64,000 nucleotides of DNA from Methylobacterium radiotolerans JCM 2831 (GCF_000019725.1 NC_010505.1:682001-746000); one strand, 5' to 3'; shown: positions 1 through 10,461, numbered from the stretch's first letter. Notes: a model not told the origin generated them from the sequence alone. Made by a program: numbers and translations.

Positions 1-25
1 CGGTTCGCGGTCGCCCTGTCCGAAC

Positions 26-1735
26 TCACGGCCGCCGCCGCGCGATCACGGCCCCGCCCAGGCAGGCGGCCAGCATCAGCGCGAAGGCGGCGTCGCCGAA
101 CTGGCCGTAGAGCGTGCCGCCGACGATGCGGGCGGGCAGGTCCGCGTCCAGCCAGGTCTCCGCGTCGAGCGCGGTGCGGGCGACGACGCGGCCATGCGGG
201 TCGATCACCGCGGAGATCCCGGTATTGGCGTCGCGCACGAGCGGCAGCCCCTCCTCGACGGCGCGCAGGCGCGCCTGGGCCAAGTGCTGGCGCGGTCCCG
301 GCGTGTCGCCGAACCACGCGTCGTTGGTGACGTTCAGGATCAGCCCCGGCGGCCGCGGCGCCGGGGCGGCGTGGCCGGCCGGCAGGATCGCGCCCGGGAA
401 GATCGCCTCGTAGCAGATCGTCGCCGCCACCGGCGGCAGGCCCGGCACCGTCAGGATCCGCTGGCCGGCGAGCGACCCGGCCGAGAACCCGCCGGGGACC
501 GCCACGAACTGGCGCAGGCCCACGGCCCGCAGGGCAGCGTCCAGGGGACCCGGCAGGTACTCCCCGAACGGGACGAGGTGGACCTTGTCGTAGCTGTCGG
601 AGATCCGGCCGTCCGGACCGATCACCATGACGGCGTTGTAGAAGCGCAGGCGCTCGCCCGGCAGCGGCTCCTCGGCGCGGGCCGCCCCCGTGATCAGCTG
701 CTGCCCGGGCTTCAGGCCCGCCGCCACCTTGGCCAGGGCGTCGGGATCGCGCTGGATCAGGAACGGGAAGGCGGATTCCGGCCAGACGATGTGGGTCGGC
801 TCCGGCGCGCCGGCCTCCGTCGGGCGCTGGCTCAGCTCGATGTAGCGGTCGACGATGTCGGCCCGGTTCTCGGGCCTGAACTTGGCGTCCTGGGGCAAAT
901 TGGGCTGAACGAGCCGCAGCCGGACACCGGCCACCACCGGGTCGGGCGGCCCGAGCCGCTCGGCGCCGTAGAGCGCCATGCCGACGAGCGCGATCGCGGC
1001 GGCCGCGCTCGGCCCGAACCGGGTGCGCGGGTTCGCCCCGGTGGCGATCGTCGCGGGCGCCGCGCAGATCAGGGCGGCCAGGATGCCCAGGCCGTAGAGC
1101 CCGATCGCGGCCGCCCACTGCATCAGCCAGAGGTTCTGGGCCAGAGCCATCCCGAGGGTGTTCCAGGGAAACCCCGTGAACAGGTGGCCGCGCAGCCAGT
1201 CCGCCGCGCCGAGCCCGAAGGCGAGGGCGGCGATCCGCGCCGCGCCGCGGCCCCACAGCAGGCCCGCGGCGCCGAAACCGGCGCCGTAGAACAGGCCGAG
1301 GACGAAGGGCAGTCCGATCACGCCGAGCGGCAGAGCCCAGAGAAACTCGTCGGCCTCCACCAGGAAGGCCTGGCCCAGCCACCAGAGTCCGGCCGTGAGG
1401 TAGCCGAAGCCCCAGGCCCAGCCGATCAGGAAGCAGGGCCAGAACCGCCGGAGGGTGGTCCGGTCGGCGGCGGCACCGTCCTGCAGCCAGACCGCGACCG
1501 TCAGGGAGACCGCGAGGGCCGGCAGGAGATCGTAGGGCGGCATGGCCAGCGCCCCGAGGGCGCCCGCGAGCCACGCCACACCGAGGCGGCGCCAGCCGGT
1601 CAGGCGCGCGATCGCCAGCACCGCGCCGGGCACGCGCGCCCGCTCCGGATCGGACATCGGACCCGGAACCGGCCCGCGCATCGACGCGCCGGCCGCCGCG
1701 GGCGACCGGGCGAAACCGTCCGCCAAGCTCGTCAC
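26..1735 (-). CDS. lnt: apolipoprotein N-acyltransferase
   Basis: Transfers the third acyl chain onto the N-terminal cysteine of lipoproteins in the inner membrane. The first ~255 of 569 residues hold about six hydrophobic segments. A nitrilase-type domain follows (about 270-520) with the three expected catalytic sites: Glu in WPESAF, Lys in [12 protein letters not shown] and Cys in ATICYEA. A last hydrophobic segment lies near the C terminus. Length is slightly above the usual 510-540 because of a Pro/Arg-rich N-terminal stretch. The GTG start used here has no clear ribosome binding site, and Met19 or Met27 are alternatives. It follows the CorC-like gene by 10 bp and is the last gene of a miaB-phoH-ybeY-corC-lnt cluster, a common order in alphaproteobacteria. 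Confidence 0.95.
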   Translation of the reverse strand: MTSLADGFARSPAAAGASMRGPVPGPMSDPERARVPGAVLAIARLTGWRRLGVAWLAGALGALAMPPYDLLPALAVSLTVAVWLQDGAAADRTTLRRFWPCFLIGWAWGFGYLTAGLWWLGQAFLVEADEFLWALPLGVIGLPFVLGLFYGAGFGAAGLLWGRGAARIAALAFGLGAADWLRGHLFTGFPWNTLGMALAQNLWLMQWAAAIGLYGLGILAALICAAPATIATGANPRTRFGPSAAAAIALVGMALYGAERLGPPDPVVAGVRLRLVQPNLPQDAKFRPENRADIVDRYIELSQRPTEAGAPEPTHIVWPESAFPFLIQRDPDALAKVAAGLKPGQQLITGAARAEEPLPGERLRFYNAVMVIGPDGRISDSYDKVHLVPFGEYLPGPLDAALRAVGLRQFVAVPGGFSAGSLAGQRILTVPGLPPVAATICYEAIFPGAILPAGHAAPAPRPPGLILNVTNDAWFGDTPGPRQHLAQARLRAVEEGLPLVRDANTGISAVIDPHGRVVARTALDAETWLDADLPARIVGGTLYGQFGDAAFALMLAACLGGAVIARRRP

Positions 1736-1745
1736 GCCGCGACCG

Positions 1746-2879
1746 TCACGGGTGCGGCGTCTCGGCGACCGGGGCGTTCGCGGGCGGGGGCAGGGCGAGC
1801 GGCACGACGTTGCCGATCCGCGCCGCGCCCTTGTGGAACCGGAGGCGCTTCAGGCGCCGCGGATCGGCGTCGAGCACCTCGAACTCGAGGTCGCCCGGGC
1901 CGGCGATCAGCTCGCCGCGCGAGGGAACGCGGCCCGCCAGGGTCACGATCATGCCGCCCAGCGTGTCGATCTCCTCGGCCATCTCGCCGACGGCCGCGAC
2001 GAGGTCGACGCCCGTCACCTCGGAGACCTCGGCCAGCGGCGTGCGCGCGTCGGCCACGAAGACCTCGCCCTCGCCCTCGACCCGCTGGACGTGCTTGTCC
2101 TCGGCGACGTCGTGCTCGTCCTCGATGTCGCCGACCACGACCTCGATCAGATCCTCGATGGAGATCAGCCCGTCTGTGCCGCCGTACTCGTCGATGACCA
2201 GCGCCATGTGGGTGCGGGTGGCCTGCATCCGCACCAGCAGGTCGATCGCCGGCATGGAAGGCGGCACGAACAGGACCGGCCGCTGGATACGGGCCGCCGC
2301 GAGCGTCGTCGTCAGGTCGACCTTGCCGAGGTCCAGCCCGCGCGGCAGGCGCGCCGCGGGCCGGCGCGGGCGCGGGGCGGCCGGCGTGTCCGCCGCGCCG
2401 TCGACCGCGACCTCGACCGGCTTCGCGACGGCGGGCGCGCTGCGCCGGGCCGGCTCGGCCTTGGCGGCGATGTGGTCGACGAGGTCGCGGATGTGGACCA
2501 TGCCGCGGGGATCGTCGAGGGTCTCGCCGTAGACCGGCAGCCGGGAATGGCCGGCCGTGCGGAACAGCTTGAGCAGGTCGCCGAGGCTCGTGTCGTTCGA
2601 GACGGCGACGATGTCGGCCCGGGGGACCATCACGTCGTCGACGCGCACCTTGTGCAGGCCGAGGACGTTCTTGAGCATGACACGCTCGAGCGGGGTGAGG
2701 CCGCTCTCGCCGGCATCCGGCTCCGCCAGCGCCTCCTCAAGACCCTCGCGCAGCGAATCGCGCGGCTTGAGGTGGAGCGCCTGGAGCAGGCGGTCGTACC
2801 AGGGCTCCCGGTGCTGGGATTCGCCCTCGGCGGAACTGGGCGCGGCCAGGGCCGCGCCGCGACTTCGATCGTTGCTCAT
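1746..2879 (-). CDS. CorC/TlyC-family CBS-domain protein
   Basis: This is a soluble 377-residue member of the hemolysin C/CorC family, linked in other bacteria to Mg/Co efflux or membrane integrity; the activity here is not established. Two CBS motifs (around residues 75-135 and 195-260) bracket an unusual Ala/Pro/Arg-rich linker of about 55 residues, which is longer than in E. coli CorC. The C-terminal CorC/HlyC domain spans about 275-355. There is no N-terminal DUF21 membrane domain, so this is the short cytosolic form. It lies between ybeY and lnt, the same position as corC in the E. coli ybeZ-ybeY-corC-lnt cluster. Confidence 0.9.
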   Translation of the reverse strand: MSNDRSRGAALAAPSSAEGESQHREPWYDRLLQALHLKPRDSLREGLEEALAEPDAGESGLTPLERVMLKNVLGLHKVRVDDVMVPRADIVAVSNDTSLGDLLKLFRTAGHSRLPVYGETLDDPRGMVHIRDLVDHIAAKAEPARRSAPAVAKPVEVAVDGAADTPAAPRPRRPAARLPRGLDLGKVDLTTTLAAARIQRPVLFVPPSMPAIDLLVRMQATRTHMALVIDEYGGTDGLISIEDLIEVVVGDIEDEHDVAEDKHVQRVEGEGEVFVADARTPLAEVSEVTGVDLVAAVGEMAEEIDTLGGMIVTLAGRVPSRGELIAGPGDLEFEVLDADPRRLKRLRFHKGAARIGNVVPLALPPPANAPVAETPHP

Positions 2880-2915
2880 GTCTCTCGGGTCTGGGGTCGC
2901 TCGGACGTCGCGCGC

Positions 2916-3401
2916 TCAGGCATAGGGATCCGGGATGCCGAGGGTCGCGAGTGCCGCGACCTCGAGGGCTTCCATGGCATCGGCCTCGGTCTCGCCGATC
3001 TCGTGGTCCTGACCGAGACAATGCAGGGTGCCATGGACGAGGAGGTGGGCGAGGTGATTCTGGAGCGGCTTCGACTGCTCCGCACTCTCGCGCACCAGGG
3101 TCTCGTACGCAAGGACCACGTCGCCGAGGGGCACGGCGGTGCCGGCATGCCGCGGCTGCGGGGCGGCCGGGAAGGACAGGACGTTGGTCGGCTTGTCCTT
3201 GCCGCGCCAGGTCCGGTTGAGCTCCCGGACGGCGGCGTCGTCCGTCAGCAGGACGCTGACCTCGACGGGTCCGTCCGGCTTCTCGGGAGCCACGGCGAGC
3301 CCGGCCTCGACGGCGCGGGTGACGAGGGCCTCGAGGTCGGCGACCGCCGTCTCCCAGCGCGCGTCCTCGACGGCGAGGTCGATCTCGTGGGGCATGGTCA
3401 C
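2916..3401 (-). CDS. ybeY: endoribonuclease YbeY, rRNA maturation
   Basis: YbeY is a zinc-dependent endoribonuclease needed for 16S rRNA 3'-end maturation and ribosome quality control. The metal-binding signature H-x3-H-x5-H is present as HGTLHCLGQDH near residue 125, and the upstream fold contains the conserved NRTWRGKDKPTNVLSFP stretch. At 161 residues it is of normal length. The GTG start overlaps the stop of phoH (GTGA); the ATG two codons later (3395) is an equally good start. The overlap suggests translational coupling with PhoH, its usual partner. Confidence 0.95.
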   Translation of the reverse strand: MTMPHEIDLAVEDARWETAVADLEALVTRAVEAGLAVAPEKPDGPVEVSVLLTDDAAVRELNRTWRGKDKPTNVLSFPAAPQPRHAGTAVPLGDVVLAYETLVRESAEQSKPLQNHLAHLLVHGTLHCLGQDHEIGETEADAMEALEVAALATLGIPDPYA

Positions 3402-4504
3402 GCCAGGGGCCGGCGGCGGGGATTCGGATTGCGGTCGGCCTCCTCGCTGCCGTGGGCGGCGCGCTCGTAGGCGGTGACGATCCGGCGCACGAGGTCGTGG
3501 CGGACCACGTCGACGTCCTTGAACCGCACGTGTCCGATCCCCTCGACGCCCTCCAGCACGCTGACCGCTTCCACGAGGCCGGATTTCTGACCCGGCGGCA
3601 GGTCGATCTGACTGGGATCGCCGGTGATGATCATGCGCGAGCCCTCGCCCAGGCGGGTGAGGAACATCTTCATCTGCATGGAGGTCGTGTTCTGCGCCTC
3701 GTCGAGGAGCACCACCGCGTTGGTGAGGGTCCGGCCGCGCATGAAGGCGAGCGGCGCGATCTCGATCGTGCCGGTCTGCAGGCCGCGGTCGACGTGGCGG
3801 GCCTCCATGAAGTCGTAGAGGGCGTCGTAGATCGGGCGCAGGTACGGGTCGACCTTCTCGCGCATGTCGCCCGGCAGGAAGCCCAGGCGCTCGCCGGCCT
3901 CGACCGCCGGCCGGGACAGGATCAGCCGCTCGGCGTGGCCCTGTTCCAGGAGCGAGACGGCGTGACCGACGGCCAGCCAGGTCTTGCCGGTCCCGGCCGG
4001 GCCCTCGGCGAAGACCAGCTCGTTGGTGCGCAGGAGCTTGATGTACGCGTCCTGCGCCGGGTTGCGCGCGCGCACGGCCCCGCGCTTGCGGGTGGCGATC
4101 TGCTCGAAATGCGGCCTGTCGGCCTCGGCGGCGATCGCCTCGGCGGGGAACAGGGTCGCCTGCGCGGTGGCCTCGCGGATGGCGCCGTCCACCTCGCCGA
4201 GGGTCAGCGTGCTGCCGCCGGTCCGAACCCGGGCGTAGAGCTTCTGGAAGACCCGCCGCGCCGTCTCGGCGGCGTCGGCCGGCCCCTTGATGACGAGGTG
4301 GTTCCCGAGCGCGGTGGCGGTGACTTCCAGCCGGCGCTCGATATGGGCGACGTTCTGGTCGTACTGTCCGAAGACGAGGCTCGCGAGGCGGTTGTCGTCG
4401 AAGGTCAGCGGCACCTCGACCGCCTCGTCCGATCCGGTCGGCCGCGCCGCCGGGCCGCGACCCCGGAGCGCGCCGCGCGCGCCCGCACCGTCCGATGCGC
4501 TCAA
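3398..4504 (-). CDS. phoH: PhoH-family ATPase (YbeZ type)
   Basis: This cytoplasmic P-loop ATPase is related to E. coli YbeZ, which works with YbeY in rRNA processing. The Walker A motif GPAGTGKT lies near residue 170 and the Walker B region [10 protein letters not shown] near 275; conserved FMRGRTL and TGDPSQID stretches confirm the family. The N-terminal part (about 30-110) resembles the KH-like region of YbeZ. The first ~25 residues are Ala/Arg/Gly-rich and poorly conserved, so the true start could be a little downstream. The stop overlaps ybeY; miaB ends 37 bp upstream. Confidence 0.93.
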   Translation of the reverse strand: MSASDGAGARGALRGRGPAARPTGSDEAVEVPLTFDDNRLASLVFGQYDQNVAHIERRLEVTATALGNHLVIKGPADAAETARRVFQKLYARVRTGGSTLTLGEVDGAIREATAQATLFPAEAIAAEADRPHFEQIATRKRGAVRARNPAQDAYIKLLRTNELVFAEGPAGTGKTWLAVGHAVSLLEQGHAERLILSRPAVEAGERLGFLPGDMREKVDPYLRPIYDALYDFMEARHVDRGLQTGTIEIAPLAFMRGRTLTNAVVLLDEAQNTTSMQMKMFLTRLGEGSRMIITGDPSQIDLPPGQKSGLVEAVSVLEGVEGIGHVRFKDVDVVRHDLVRRIVTAYERAAHGSEEADRNPNPRRRPLA

Positions 4505-4541
4505 GCCGTCATCCTCGCCATCATCCCCACCGCTCCGATCC

Positions 4542-5879
4542 TCACGCCGCCGCAGCCTCGGAGACGAGTTCCCCGAACAGGCTGTTGGACCCCGCCTCGG
4601 TGATCCGCACCGGCACGACCTGCCCGATATGGTGAGGCGCGGCGTCGAACTGGACGGCCAGCAGGTGCGGCGTCTTGCCCGCGACCTGGCCGGGATGGCG
4701 CCCGCGCTTCTCCACCAGCACGTCGAAGACCCGGCCCGCGGCCGCCCGCTGATAGGCGTGGCGCTGGCTGTCGAGGAGCGCCTGCAGCTCGGCGAGCCGC
4801 GCCGCCATGACGGCCTCCGGCACCTGATCGGTGCGGTCCGCGGCCGGCGTGCCGGGGCGCGTGCTGTACTTGAACGAGAAGGCGCTCTCGAACCCGACGT
4901 CGCGCACGAGCCGCAGGGTCTCGGCGAAGTCCGCGTCGGTCTCGCCCGGGAAGCCGACGATGAAGTCGGACGAGAGGGCGATGTCGGGCCGGGCGGCCCG
5001 GATCCGGTCGATCAGCCGGCGGTACGCGTCGCCGGTGTGCTTGCGGTTCATCGCGGCGAGGATCCGGTCGGAGCCCGACTGCACCGGCAGGTGCAGGTAG
5101 GGCATCAGCGCCGGCACCTCCGCGTGGGCCCGGATCAGGGCGTCGTCGAAATCGTTCGGGTGGCTCGTCGTGTAGCGGATCCGCGCGATGCCGGGAATCT
5201 TCGCCACCGCGCGCACCAGATCGGCGAGTCCCGCGGGCGCGCCGTCGGGGCCGTCGCCGTGATAGGCGTTGACGTTCTGGCCGATGAGCGTGATCTCGCG
5301 GACGCCCCCGTCGGCGAGCTTCTCGGCCTCGGCGAGCACCGCCGCCACGGAGCGCGAGACCTCCGCGCCCCGCGTGTAGGGGACCACGCAGAAGGCGCAG
5401 AACTTGTCGCAGCCCTCCTGCACGGTGAGGAAGGCCGACGCCCCGAGGGTCCGCCGGCGGGGCAGGTGGTCGAACTTGTCCTCGACCGGGAACTCGGTGT
5501 CGACGACGCGGCGCTCGCGGGAGCGGGCCAGCAGGTCCGGCAGGCGGTGGTAGCTCTGGGGGCCGACCACCACGTCGACGGCGGGCTGGCGGGCCTGGAT
5601 CTCGGCGCCCTCGGCCTGGGCGACGCAGCCGGCCACCACGATGCGCGTGTCGAGGCCCTGCGCTTTCCGCTCGCCCTTGAGCACGCGCAGGCGGCCGAGC
5701 TCGGAATAGACCTTCTCGGCGGCCTTCTCGCGGATGTGGCAGGTGTTGAGGACGACGACGTCCGCGTCCTCGACCGTGTCGGTCGCCGTGTAGCCCTCAG
5801 CGCCGAGGACGTCGGCCATGCGGGCCGCGTCGTAGGCGTTCATCTGGCAACCGTAGGATTTGACGAAAGCCTTCTTCAA
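4542..5879 (-). CDS. miaB: tRNA-2-methylthio-N6-dimethylallyladenosine synthase
   Basis: MiaB is a radical-SAM methylthiotransferase that adds the 2-methylthio group to i6A37 of tRNAs. The N-terminal UPF0004 domain carries its three cluster cysteines in YGCQMN, NTCHIRE and GCVAQ, and the radical-SAM motif is CDKFCAFC near residue 155. A TRAM domain closes the protein. I chose the TTG start at 5879 because the protein then begins [14 protein letters not shown], as expected for MiaB. A GTG at 5936 would add 19 unconserved residues. It needs two 4Fe-4S clusters, so it depends on Fe-S assembly such as the suf operon at 52.6-59.6 kb. Confidence 0.95.
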   Translation of the reverse strand: MKKAFVKSYGCQMNAYDAARMADVLGAEGYTATDTVEDADVVVLNTCHIREKAAEKVYSELGRLRVLKGERKAQGLDTRIVVAGCVAQAEGAEIQARQPAVDVVVGPQSYHRLPDLLARSRERRVVDTEFPVEDKFDHLPRRRTLGASAFLTVQEGCDKFCAFCVVPYTRGAEVSRSVAAVLAEAEKLADGGVREITLIGQNVNAYHGDGPDGAPAGLADLVRAVAKIPGIARIRYTTSHPNDFDDALIRAHAEVPALMPYLHLPVQSGSDRILAAMNRKHTGDAYRRLIDRIRAARPDIALSSDFIVGFPGETDADFAETLRLVRDVGFESAFSFKYSTRPGTPAADRTDQVPEAVMAARLAELQALLDSQRHAYQRAAAGRVFDVLVEKRGRHPGQVAGKTPHLLAVQFDAAPHHIGQVVPVRITEAGSNSLFGELVSEAAAA

Positions 5880-5983
5880 CGCGCGCCGTCCCGAACCGTC
5901 CGATGATCCTTGCACCCGCCCCGCGGGGCCCGGCACGCGGCCTGTAGCACGGATCGCGGGGTCCGTCGCGGCGCCCGAAACGC

Positions 5984-6009
5984 GACCGGCCGCCCGCGGG
6001 CGGCCGGTC
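5984..6009 (-). terminator. perfect 26-bp palindrome between lctP and miaB
   Basis: A fully self-complementary 26-nt G+C-rich sequence lies 25 bp downstream of the lctP stop and upstream of miaB. Its position fits a transcription terminator for lctP. There is no T-run after it on either strand, so the terminator call is tentative. Confidence 0.5.
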
Positions 6010-6033
6010 TAAGGCTGGCCGGTCGAACCCGCC

Positions 6034-7770
6034 TCAGTGGGCCGCCGGTGCCGCGGCGGGCAGGTCGATGACCATCTGCTGGAAGAACGGCACGTAGGCC
6101 TGCAGCATCACGAACAGGCCGACGAGGCAGGCGAGCGCGATCGAGTGCCAGAACACGAAGCGCAGGATCTTGCCTTCCTGACCGAAATAGCCGGTCGCCG
6201 TGGAGGCGACGACGATCGACTGGGCGTCGACCATCTTGCCCATCACGCCGCCCGACGAGTTCGCGGCGGCCATCAGCACGCCCGAGAGGCCGAGCTGCTC
6301 GGAGGTGATCCTCTGGAGGCCGCCGAACAGCACGTTCGAGGCCGTGTCCGAACCCGTGAGCGCCACGCCGAGCCAGCCGAGCAGCGTCCCGAAGAACGGG
6401 TAGAGGATGCCGGTGCCCGCGAAGGCGAGGCCGAGCGTGGCGTCGACGCCCGCGTAGCGGGTGAGGACGCCGAGCGCGAGCATCGCCGCGATGGTGATCA
6501 GCGAGTAGCGCAGGGCCCAGATGGTCTCGAAGTAGGCCGTGACGAGGCGCAGCGGCGAGAACCGCATGATCAGGCCGGAGATGATCGCCGCGATCAGCAC
6601 GCCCGTGCCGGTGTACGACATGTAGGTGAACAGGAAGACCGCGCCCTCCGGGACGGGCTTGGCCACCACCGGCGGCACCTTCATGATCACGTTGTGCAGG
6701 CCCGGCACCTCGTACTTCCAGGTGAAGAGCGGGTTGACGATGCCCTTGAACCAGCCGGTCCCCCAGATCGCGACGATGACCGAGAGGACGATCCACGGCA
6801 CCCAGGCCATCAGGATCTCGCCCTGCGAGGCGGTGCGGGCGCCGACATGGACGGGGGGCGTGCCGGGCACGCCGGCGCCGAGCGCCACGGGCCGCGGGCC
6901 GGCGACGGCGAGCGACGGATCGTGGCCGCGCAGGGCCGGCGACGACCAGATCTCCTTGGGCTGCCAGACCTTCAGGAACAGCACGAGGGCCAGCATCGAG
7001 GCGAGCGAGGCGCCGATATCGACGATCCACGGGTTGACGTAGTTCGAGATCAGGAACTGCGCGACCGCGAAGGAGGCGCCGCAGACCAGGATCGGCGGCC
7101 ACACCCGGATCATGCCGCGGAAGCCCGCGAAGACCCAGATCAGCCAGAACGGCACGATCAGCGAGAACAGCGGCAGCTGCCGGCCGATCATCGCGCCGAG
7201 GATCTCCGGCGGGTAGCCGGTGACCGAGGCGAGGCCCTGGATCGGCGCGCCGAGCGCCCCGAAGGCCACCGGGGCGGTGTTGGCGATCAGCGACAGGCCG
7301 GAGGCGGCGAGCGGCGAGAAGCCCAGGCCGATCAGGATCGCGCCCGTGACGGCCACCGGCGTGCCGAAGCCGCCCGCGCCCTCGAAGAAGGCGCCGAACG
7401 CGAAGGCCACCAGGAGCAGCTGCAACCGCCGGTCGGCGGTGATGCCGGCCACCGATTGCTGCAGGATCGCGAACCAGCCCTTCTCCACCGTCAGCCGGTA
7501 GAGGAAGATCACGTTGAGGATGATCCAGCCGATCGGGAAGAAGCCCGTGACCATCCCGAGGATGGCGGCGCGGGTGGCGAGATCGGTCGGCATGCCGAAG
7601 CCGACGATGGCCACCAGCATGGCGAGGCCGAGAGCGATGACGGCCGCGATATGGGCCTTCACGCGCCCGCTGGCGATCATGGCGAGCAGTGCGATGACCG
7701 GCACTGAAGCGGCGAGCGTCGAGAGCCACGGGCTCCCGAACGGATCATAAACCTGGTTCCAGGTTTGCAC
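6034..7770 (-). CDS. lctP: L-lactate permease family transporter
   Basis: This 578-residue integral inner-membrane protein of the LctP/LldP family should import lactate (or glycolate) with protons. Many hydrophobic segments run through the whole length, and conserved blocks such as FGAFFEGAGGFGTPVAV, APVAFGALGAPI and LTGSDTASNVLFG are the family's transport-site signatures. The GTG start is supported by a strong ribosome binding site (GGAGGA, 6 nt before the start). It is a single-gene unit; no lactate dehydrogenase gene is adjacent, so the substrate remains a family-level inference. Confidence 0.93.
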   Translation of the reverse strand: MQTWNQVYDPFGSPWLSTLAASVPVIALLAMIASGRVKAHIAAVIALGLAMLVAIVGFGMPTDLATRAAILGMVTGFFPIGWIILNVIFLYRLTVEKGWFAILQQSVAGITADRRLQLLLVAFAFGAFFEGAGGFGTPVAVTGAILIGLGFSPLAASGLSLIANTAPVAFGALGAPIQGLASVTGYPPEILGAMIGRQLPLFSLIVPFWLIWVFAGFRGMIRVWPPILVCGASFAVAQFLISNYVNPWIVDIGASLASMLALVLFLKVWQPKEIWSSPALRGHDPSLAVAGPRPVALGAGVPGTPPVHVGARTASQGEILMAWVPWIVLSVIVAIWGTGWFKGIVNPLFTWKYEVPGLHNVIMKVPPVVAKPVPEGAVFLFTYMSYTGTGVLIAAIISGLIMRFSPLRLVTAYFETIWALRYSLITIAAMLALGVLTRYAGVDATLGLAFAGTGILYPFFGTLLGWLGVALTGSDTASNVLFGGLQRITSEQLGLSGVLMAAANSSGGVMGKMVDAQSIVVASTATGYFGQEGKILRFVFWHSIALACLVGLFVMLQAYVPFFQQMVIDLPAAAPAAH

Positions 7771-8054
7771 CGGGCGTCCTCCACAAAGTCCCGTCTGTTC
7801 CGGGTTGCGGCCTAGCTAGCAGAGGCGTTCCGACCGCTCAATGCGTTGCATCATGTATTCTGGCGGTGATTTCTACACATTACTCTTGCGCGGATCCCCG
7901 GATTCACCCGGCGCAACAGCGCCTCTCCGGGCGAGAGCGGATCTGACCCGTCCAGCGCGGGCCTACATCCAAGCCCTGAGACCGAATTCCCCGCCGGCTC
8001 AGGACCTTAGCCCTTGAGCAGCGCGGGCATCGCGGCTCCCGCGGCGCCGACCGG
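7771..8054. other. intergenic region upstream of lctP
   Basis: About 280 bp with no supported gene. The half near lctP (7830-7890) is clearly less G+C-rich than its surroundings and probably carries the lctP promoter. A small palindrome ATGC-GTT-GCAT occurs there. No recognised regulator site could be assigned. Confidence 0.4.
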
Positions 8055-8921
8055 TCAGACCGTCGCGATCTCCGGCCCCTGGAGGCCGATCCCCGGGGCC
8101 GCCGGCCTGGGATCCGGCGCCGGCAGGGTCCCGACGCCGCTGCCGGCGCCCCGCAGGGCCGCGCGCACCTCGGCCTCGGCGGCCGCCGTGGCGGCCTTCC
8201 GGTCGGTGGTCGCCTCGAAGGCGATCGGCGCCCCCCAGACCACGTGCACGTCGATGGGTCCGCCCTGCACGAAGGCCGCGAGGTGCGGCACCAGCTCCAT
8301 GTCGCCGTACCACGCGATCTCCGCGCGCTCGGCGCGCGTCACCGGCAGGCCGTTGCGCCGGGGATAGGCGATGGCGAGGGGCTGGAGGCGCACCCGGCCG
8401 CGCCCGGCCTCGGCCTGGAGTGCCGCGCGGGCCGCGCCGACGAGGGAGGAGCGGAACGGCAGGAGCCGGGTGCCGTCGCCGGTCGTCCCCTCCGCGAACA
8501 GGACGACCAGCTCACCTTCGGCGAGGCGGTGGCCCATGGCGGTGCTGACCGCGGCGGTCGCGCCGCGGCGCTGCCGGTCGATGTAGATCGTCCGCTGCAG
8601 CCCCGCGAGAGCGCCGATCAGCGGCCAGCCGGCGATCTCGGACTTCGCCACGAAGGAGAGCGGCCGCAGCGAGCCGACCGCGATGATGTCGAGCCACGAG
8701 ACGTGGTTGGCGAGCACCAGCGCCGCCTCGCCGGGGGCCGGCGGCGTGCCGCTCTGCGTGACGCGGACGCCGAACAGGCGCAGGAAGACGCGGTGGAACA
8801 GGATCGGCGCCAGGGTGGCGCGGCGGCCGAGGAGCCGCAGGGCGATCCAGTGGGGCGGTCCCAGCACAGCGAAGGCGAGGGCGAGGGCCGCGACCCGCCA
8901 GGCGATGCCGAGGCGGCTCAC
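8055..8921 (-). CDS. 1-acyl-glycerol-3-phosphate acyltransferase-like protein
   Basis: This PlsC-superfamily acyltransferase of 288 residues probably makes phosphatidic acid or a modified lipid at the inner membrane. The HX4D catalytic motif is NHVSWLD (about residue 90) and the second block is FAEGTTGDGTRLLPF (about 140), both typical. The N terminus has one hydrophobic anchor. The GTG start lies just after the rimI stop (4-bp gap), so it is the last gene of a tsaB-rimI-plsC-like set. The C-terminal ~40 residues are Pro/Gly/Ala-rich. Ornithine-lipid acyltransferases (OlsA) belong to the same family and cannot be excluded. Confidence 0.88.
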   Translation of the reverse strand: MSRLGIAWRVAALALAFAVLGPPHWIALRLLGRRATLAPILFHRVFLRLFGVRVTQSGTPPAPGEAALVLANHVSWLDIIAVGSLRPLSFVAKSEIAGWPLIGALAGLQRTIYIDRQRRGATAAVSTAMGHRLAEGELVVLFAEGTTGDGTRLLPFRSSLVGAARAALQAEAGRGRVRLQPLAIAYPRRNGLPVTRAERAEIAWYGDMELVPHLAAFVQGGPIDVHVVWGAPIAFEATTDRKAATAAAEAEVRAALRGAGSGVGTLPAPDPRPAAPGIGLQGPEIATV

Positions 8922-8925
8922 GGCG

Positions 8926-9441
8926 TCACAGGTCGGCGCTCATCGTCAGCGCGGTCGCCCGGCTGCCGTCGGCCTTGAGATAGTAGCCGGTGCGCGAGCC
9001 CACCTGCCGGAAGCCGTGCCGGGCGTAGAGCCGCAGGGCGGGGGCGTTGCCCTCGTCGACCTCCAGATGAACCCGGGCGACGCCGTCCAGGGCGAGGCTC
9101 GCCAGGTGCTCGCGGAGCAGCTTGCGGCTGTGGCCGCCGCCGCGCAGCGCCGGGGACAGCACGACTGTCAGGATCTCGGCCTCGTCGGCGGCCCGGCGCG
9201 AGAGCACGAAACCCTGGAGCACGCCCGCGCGCCAGAGGGCGTGCGCGTGGGTCGAGCGCTCGCAGAGCATGCGCTCGAACTCGTGCGCGTCCCAGGGCCG
9301 CGCGAAGGCGGTCGCGTGGAGACGGGCGAGGGCGGGGGCCTGCGCGGCGTCGCGGAGCGGGGCGACGTAGGGCTCCGGCGTCAGCGCGTCCCACCACGCG
9401 AACCACCAGTCGAAGGGCCAGAAGGGCAGCGGGCGCGTCAT
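8926..9441 (-). CDS. rimI: ribosomal protein alanine N-acetyltransferase
   Basis: A GNAT-fold acetyltransferase of 171 residues. The acetyl-CoA loop is seen as LSPALRGGGHSRKLL, and the C-terminal part has LEVDEGNAPALRLYARHGF, the usual GNAT motif B. RimI acetylates the N terminus of ribosomal protein S18 in E. coli. Its ATG overlaps the stop of tsaB (ATGA), and the tsaB-rimI pairing is widespread, which supports the specific name over a generic GNAT call. Confidence 0.9.
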   Translation of the reverse strand: MTRPLPFWPFDWWFAWWDALTPEPYVAPLRDAAQAPALARLHATAFARPWDAHEFERMLCERSTHAHALWRAGVLQGFVLSRRAADEAEILTVVLSPALRGGGHSRKLLREHLASLALDGVARVHLEVDEGNAPALRLYARHGFRQVGSRTGYYLKADGSRATALTMSADL

Positions 9442-10112
9442 CGCCGTGCGATCCGCGCGTGGTCCTGCGGCCGGGCATCCGGTCCCCGCAGGTAGAGGGG
9501 GCGGGCCAGCGCCTGCGCCGGGTCGGCGACGAGACCGAGGGAGGCCACCGACGCGATATCGGGACCGCCGACATGGGCGACGCGCGCCGCGACGCCGCGC
9601 GCGGCGAGCGCGGCGGCCAGCATGGGCGCGCCCGAGCCGGTCAGCACCACCGGGCCGGCGCCCAGCTGCTCGGCCGCGGCCTCGACGGCGAGGTGCGCGG
9701 GGGCGAGGCCGTCGCCCGGTCCCAGCGCCTGCACGTAGACGGCGCCGTGGCGGGCGTCGATCACCGCGGCGATCGTCCCCTCGACGGTCTCGGCCAGGAG
9801 CGGCGCGAGGAGCGCCGAGAGGGTGCCGACGCCGACGACCGGCTTGCCGGTCGAGAGGCCGATGGCGCGGGCCGCCGACAGGCCGACCCGCAGGCCGGTA
9901 TAGCTGCCCGGCCCGACCGTCACGGCGACCCGGTCGATCGCCTCAAATCCGCCCTCGACCCGGGCGATCACCCGCTCGATCAGCGGCAGCAGCGACTCCG
10001 CGTGGCCGCGCGCCATCGGCAGCGACTCGGCGGCGAGGGGCGCCTCGACCTCCTCCGCCATGACGCAGGCGGCGCAGGTGTCCAGCGCTGTGTCGATGGC
10101 CAGAATACGCAC
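9438..10112 (-). CDS. tsaB: tRNA threonylcarbamoyladenosine biosynthesis protein TsaB
   Basis: TsaB is the scaffold subunit that pairs with TsaD in forming t6A37 on ANN-decoding tRNAs. The ASKHA-type N terminus ILAIDTALDTCAACV and the block VGPGSYTGLRVGLSAARAI are diagnostic. The GTG at 10112 is preceded by GGGAG five bases upstream; a GTG four codons earlier is an alternative. At 224 residues it has normal length. tsaD is not in the window. Confidence 0.94.
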   Translation of the reverse strand: MRILAIDTALDTCAACVMAEEVEAPLAAESLPMARGHAESLLPLIERVIARVEGGFEAIDRVAVTVGPGSYTGLRVGLSAARAIGLSTGKPVVGVGTLSALLAPLLAETVEGTIAAVIDARHGAVYVQALGPGDGLAPAHLAVEAAAEQLGAGPVVLTGSGAPMLAAALAARGVAARVAHVGGPDIASVASLGLVADPAQALARPLYLRGPDARPQDHARIARR

Positions 10113-10461
10113 GCTCACTCCCACAAGCCGGTCCGCACCGGCCGCTGCCTCCCCGCGCCGCGACGGGCGCCAAGAGCCTCCAGTGTTAGAACAAAGCCGC
10201 CGCCTCGTCAGCGTCGGGGCGACCGCGCCGCGCCGATCACCGGCGGAGTGTTGCCGGCTTGCGCCGGTGCGCGCCCGCGGCCCCGGACAGAGCCGCCGCG
10301 TCGGCCCGAAGCTCCGACGCCGGGGCAGGGACCGGAACGCGGCACGCCGACCGGTCCGACCGGTCGGCGTGCCGCCTCAGTGACGCGGAATCTCAGGGAC
10401 GCGGAGCAGGCCGCGCGGCATGGCCGCTCGGCCGCTCACGCCGCCGCGCGGGCGTCGACCC
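10113..10461. other. intergenic region between tsaB and nfuA
   Basis: About 350 bp without a convincing gene. It contains the nfuA terminator hairpin (10339-10375) and presumably the tsaB promoter. Confidence 0.5.
10339..10375 (-). terminator. hairpin downstream of nfuA
   Basis: A perfect 17-bp stem (left arm 10339-10355, right arm 10359-10375) closes a 3-nt loop, 87 bp past the nfuA stop. It has no following T-run, as for the other hairpins in this G+C-rich window. It is very stable and is best read as the nfuA terminator. Confidence 0.65.

Noticed and set aside
194-2197. Long plus-strand frame opposite lnt and the CorC-like gene
   Set aside because: Arg/Pro/Gly-rich with no domain; it is antisense to two well supported genes.
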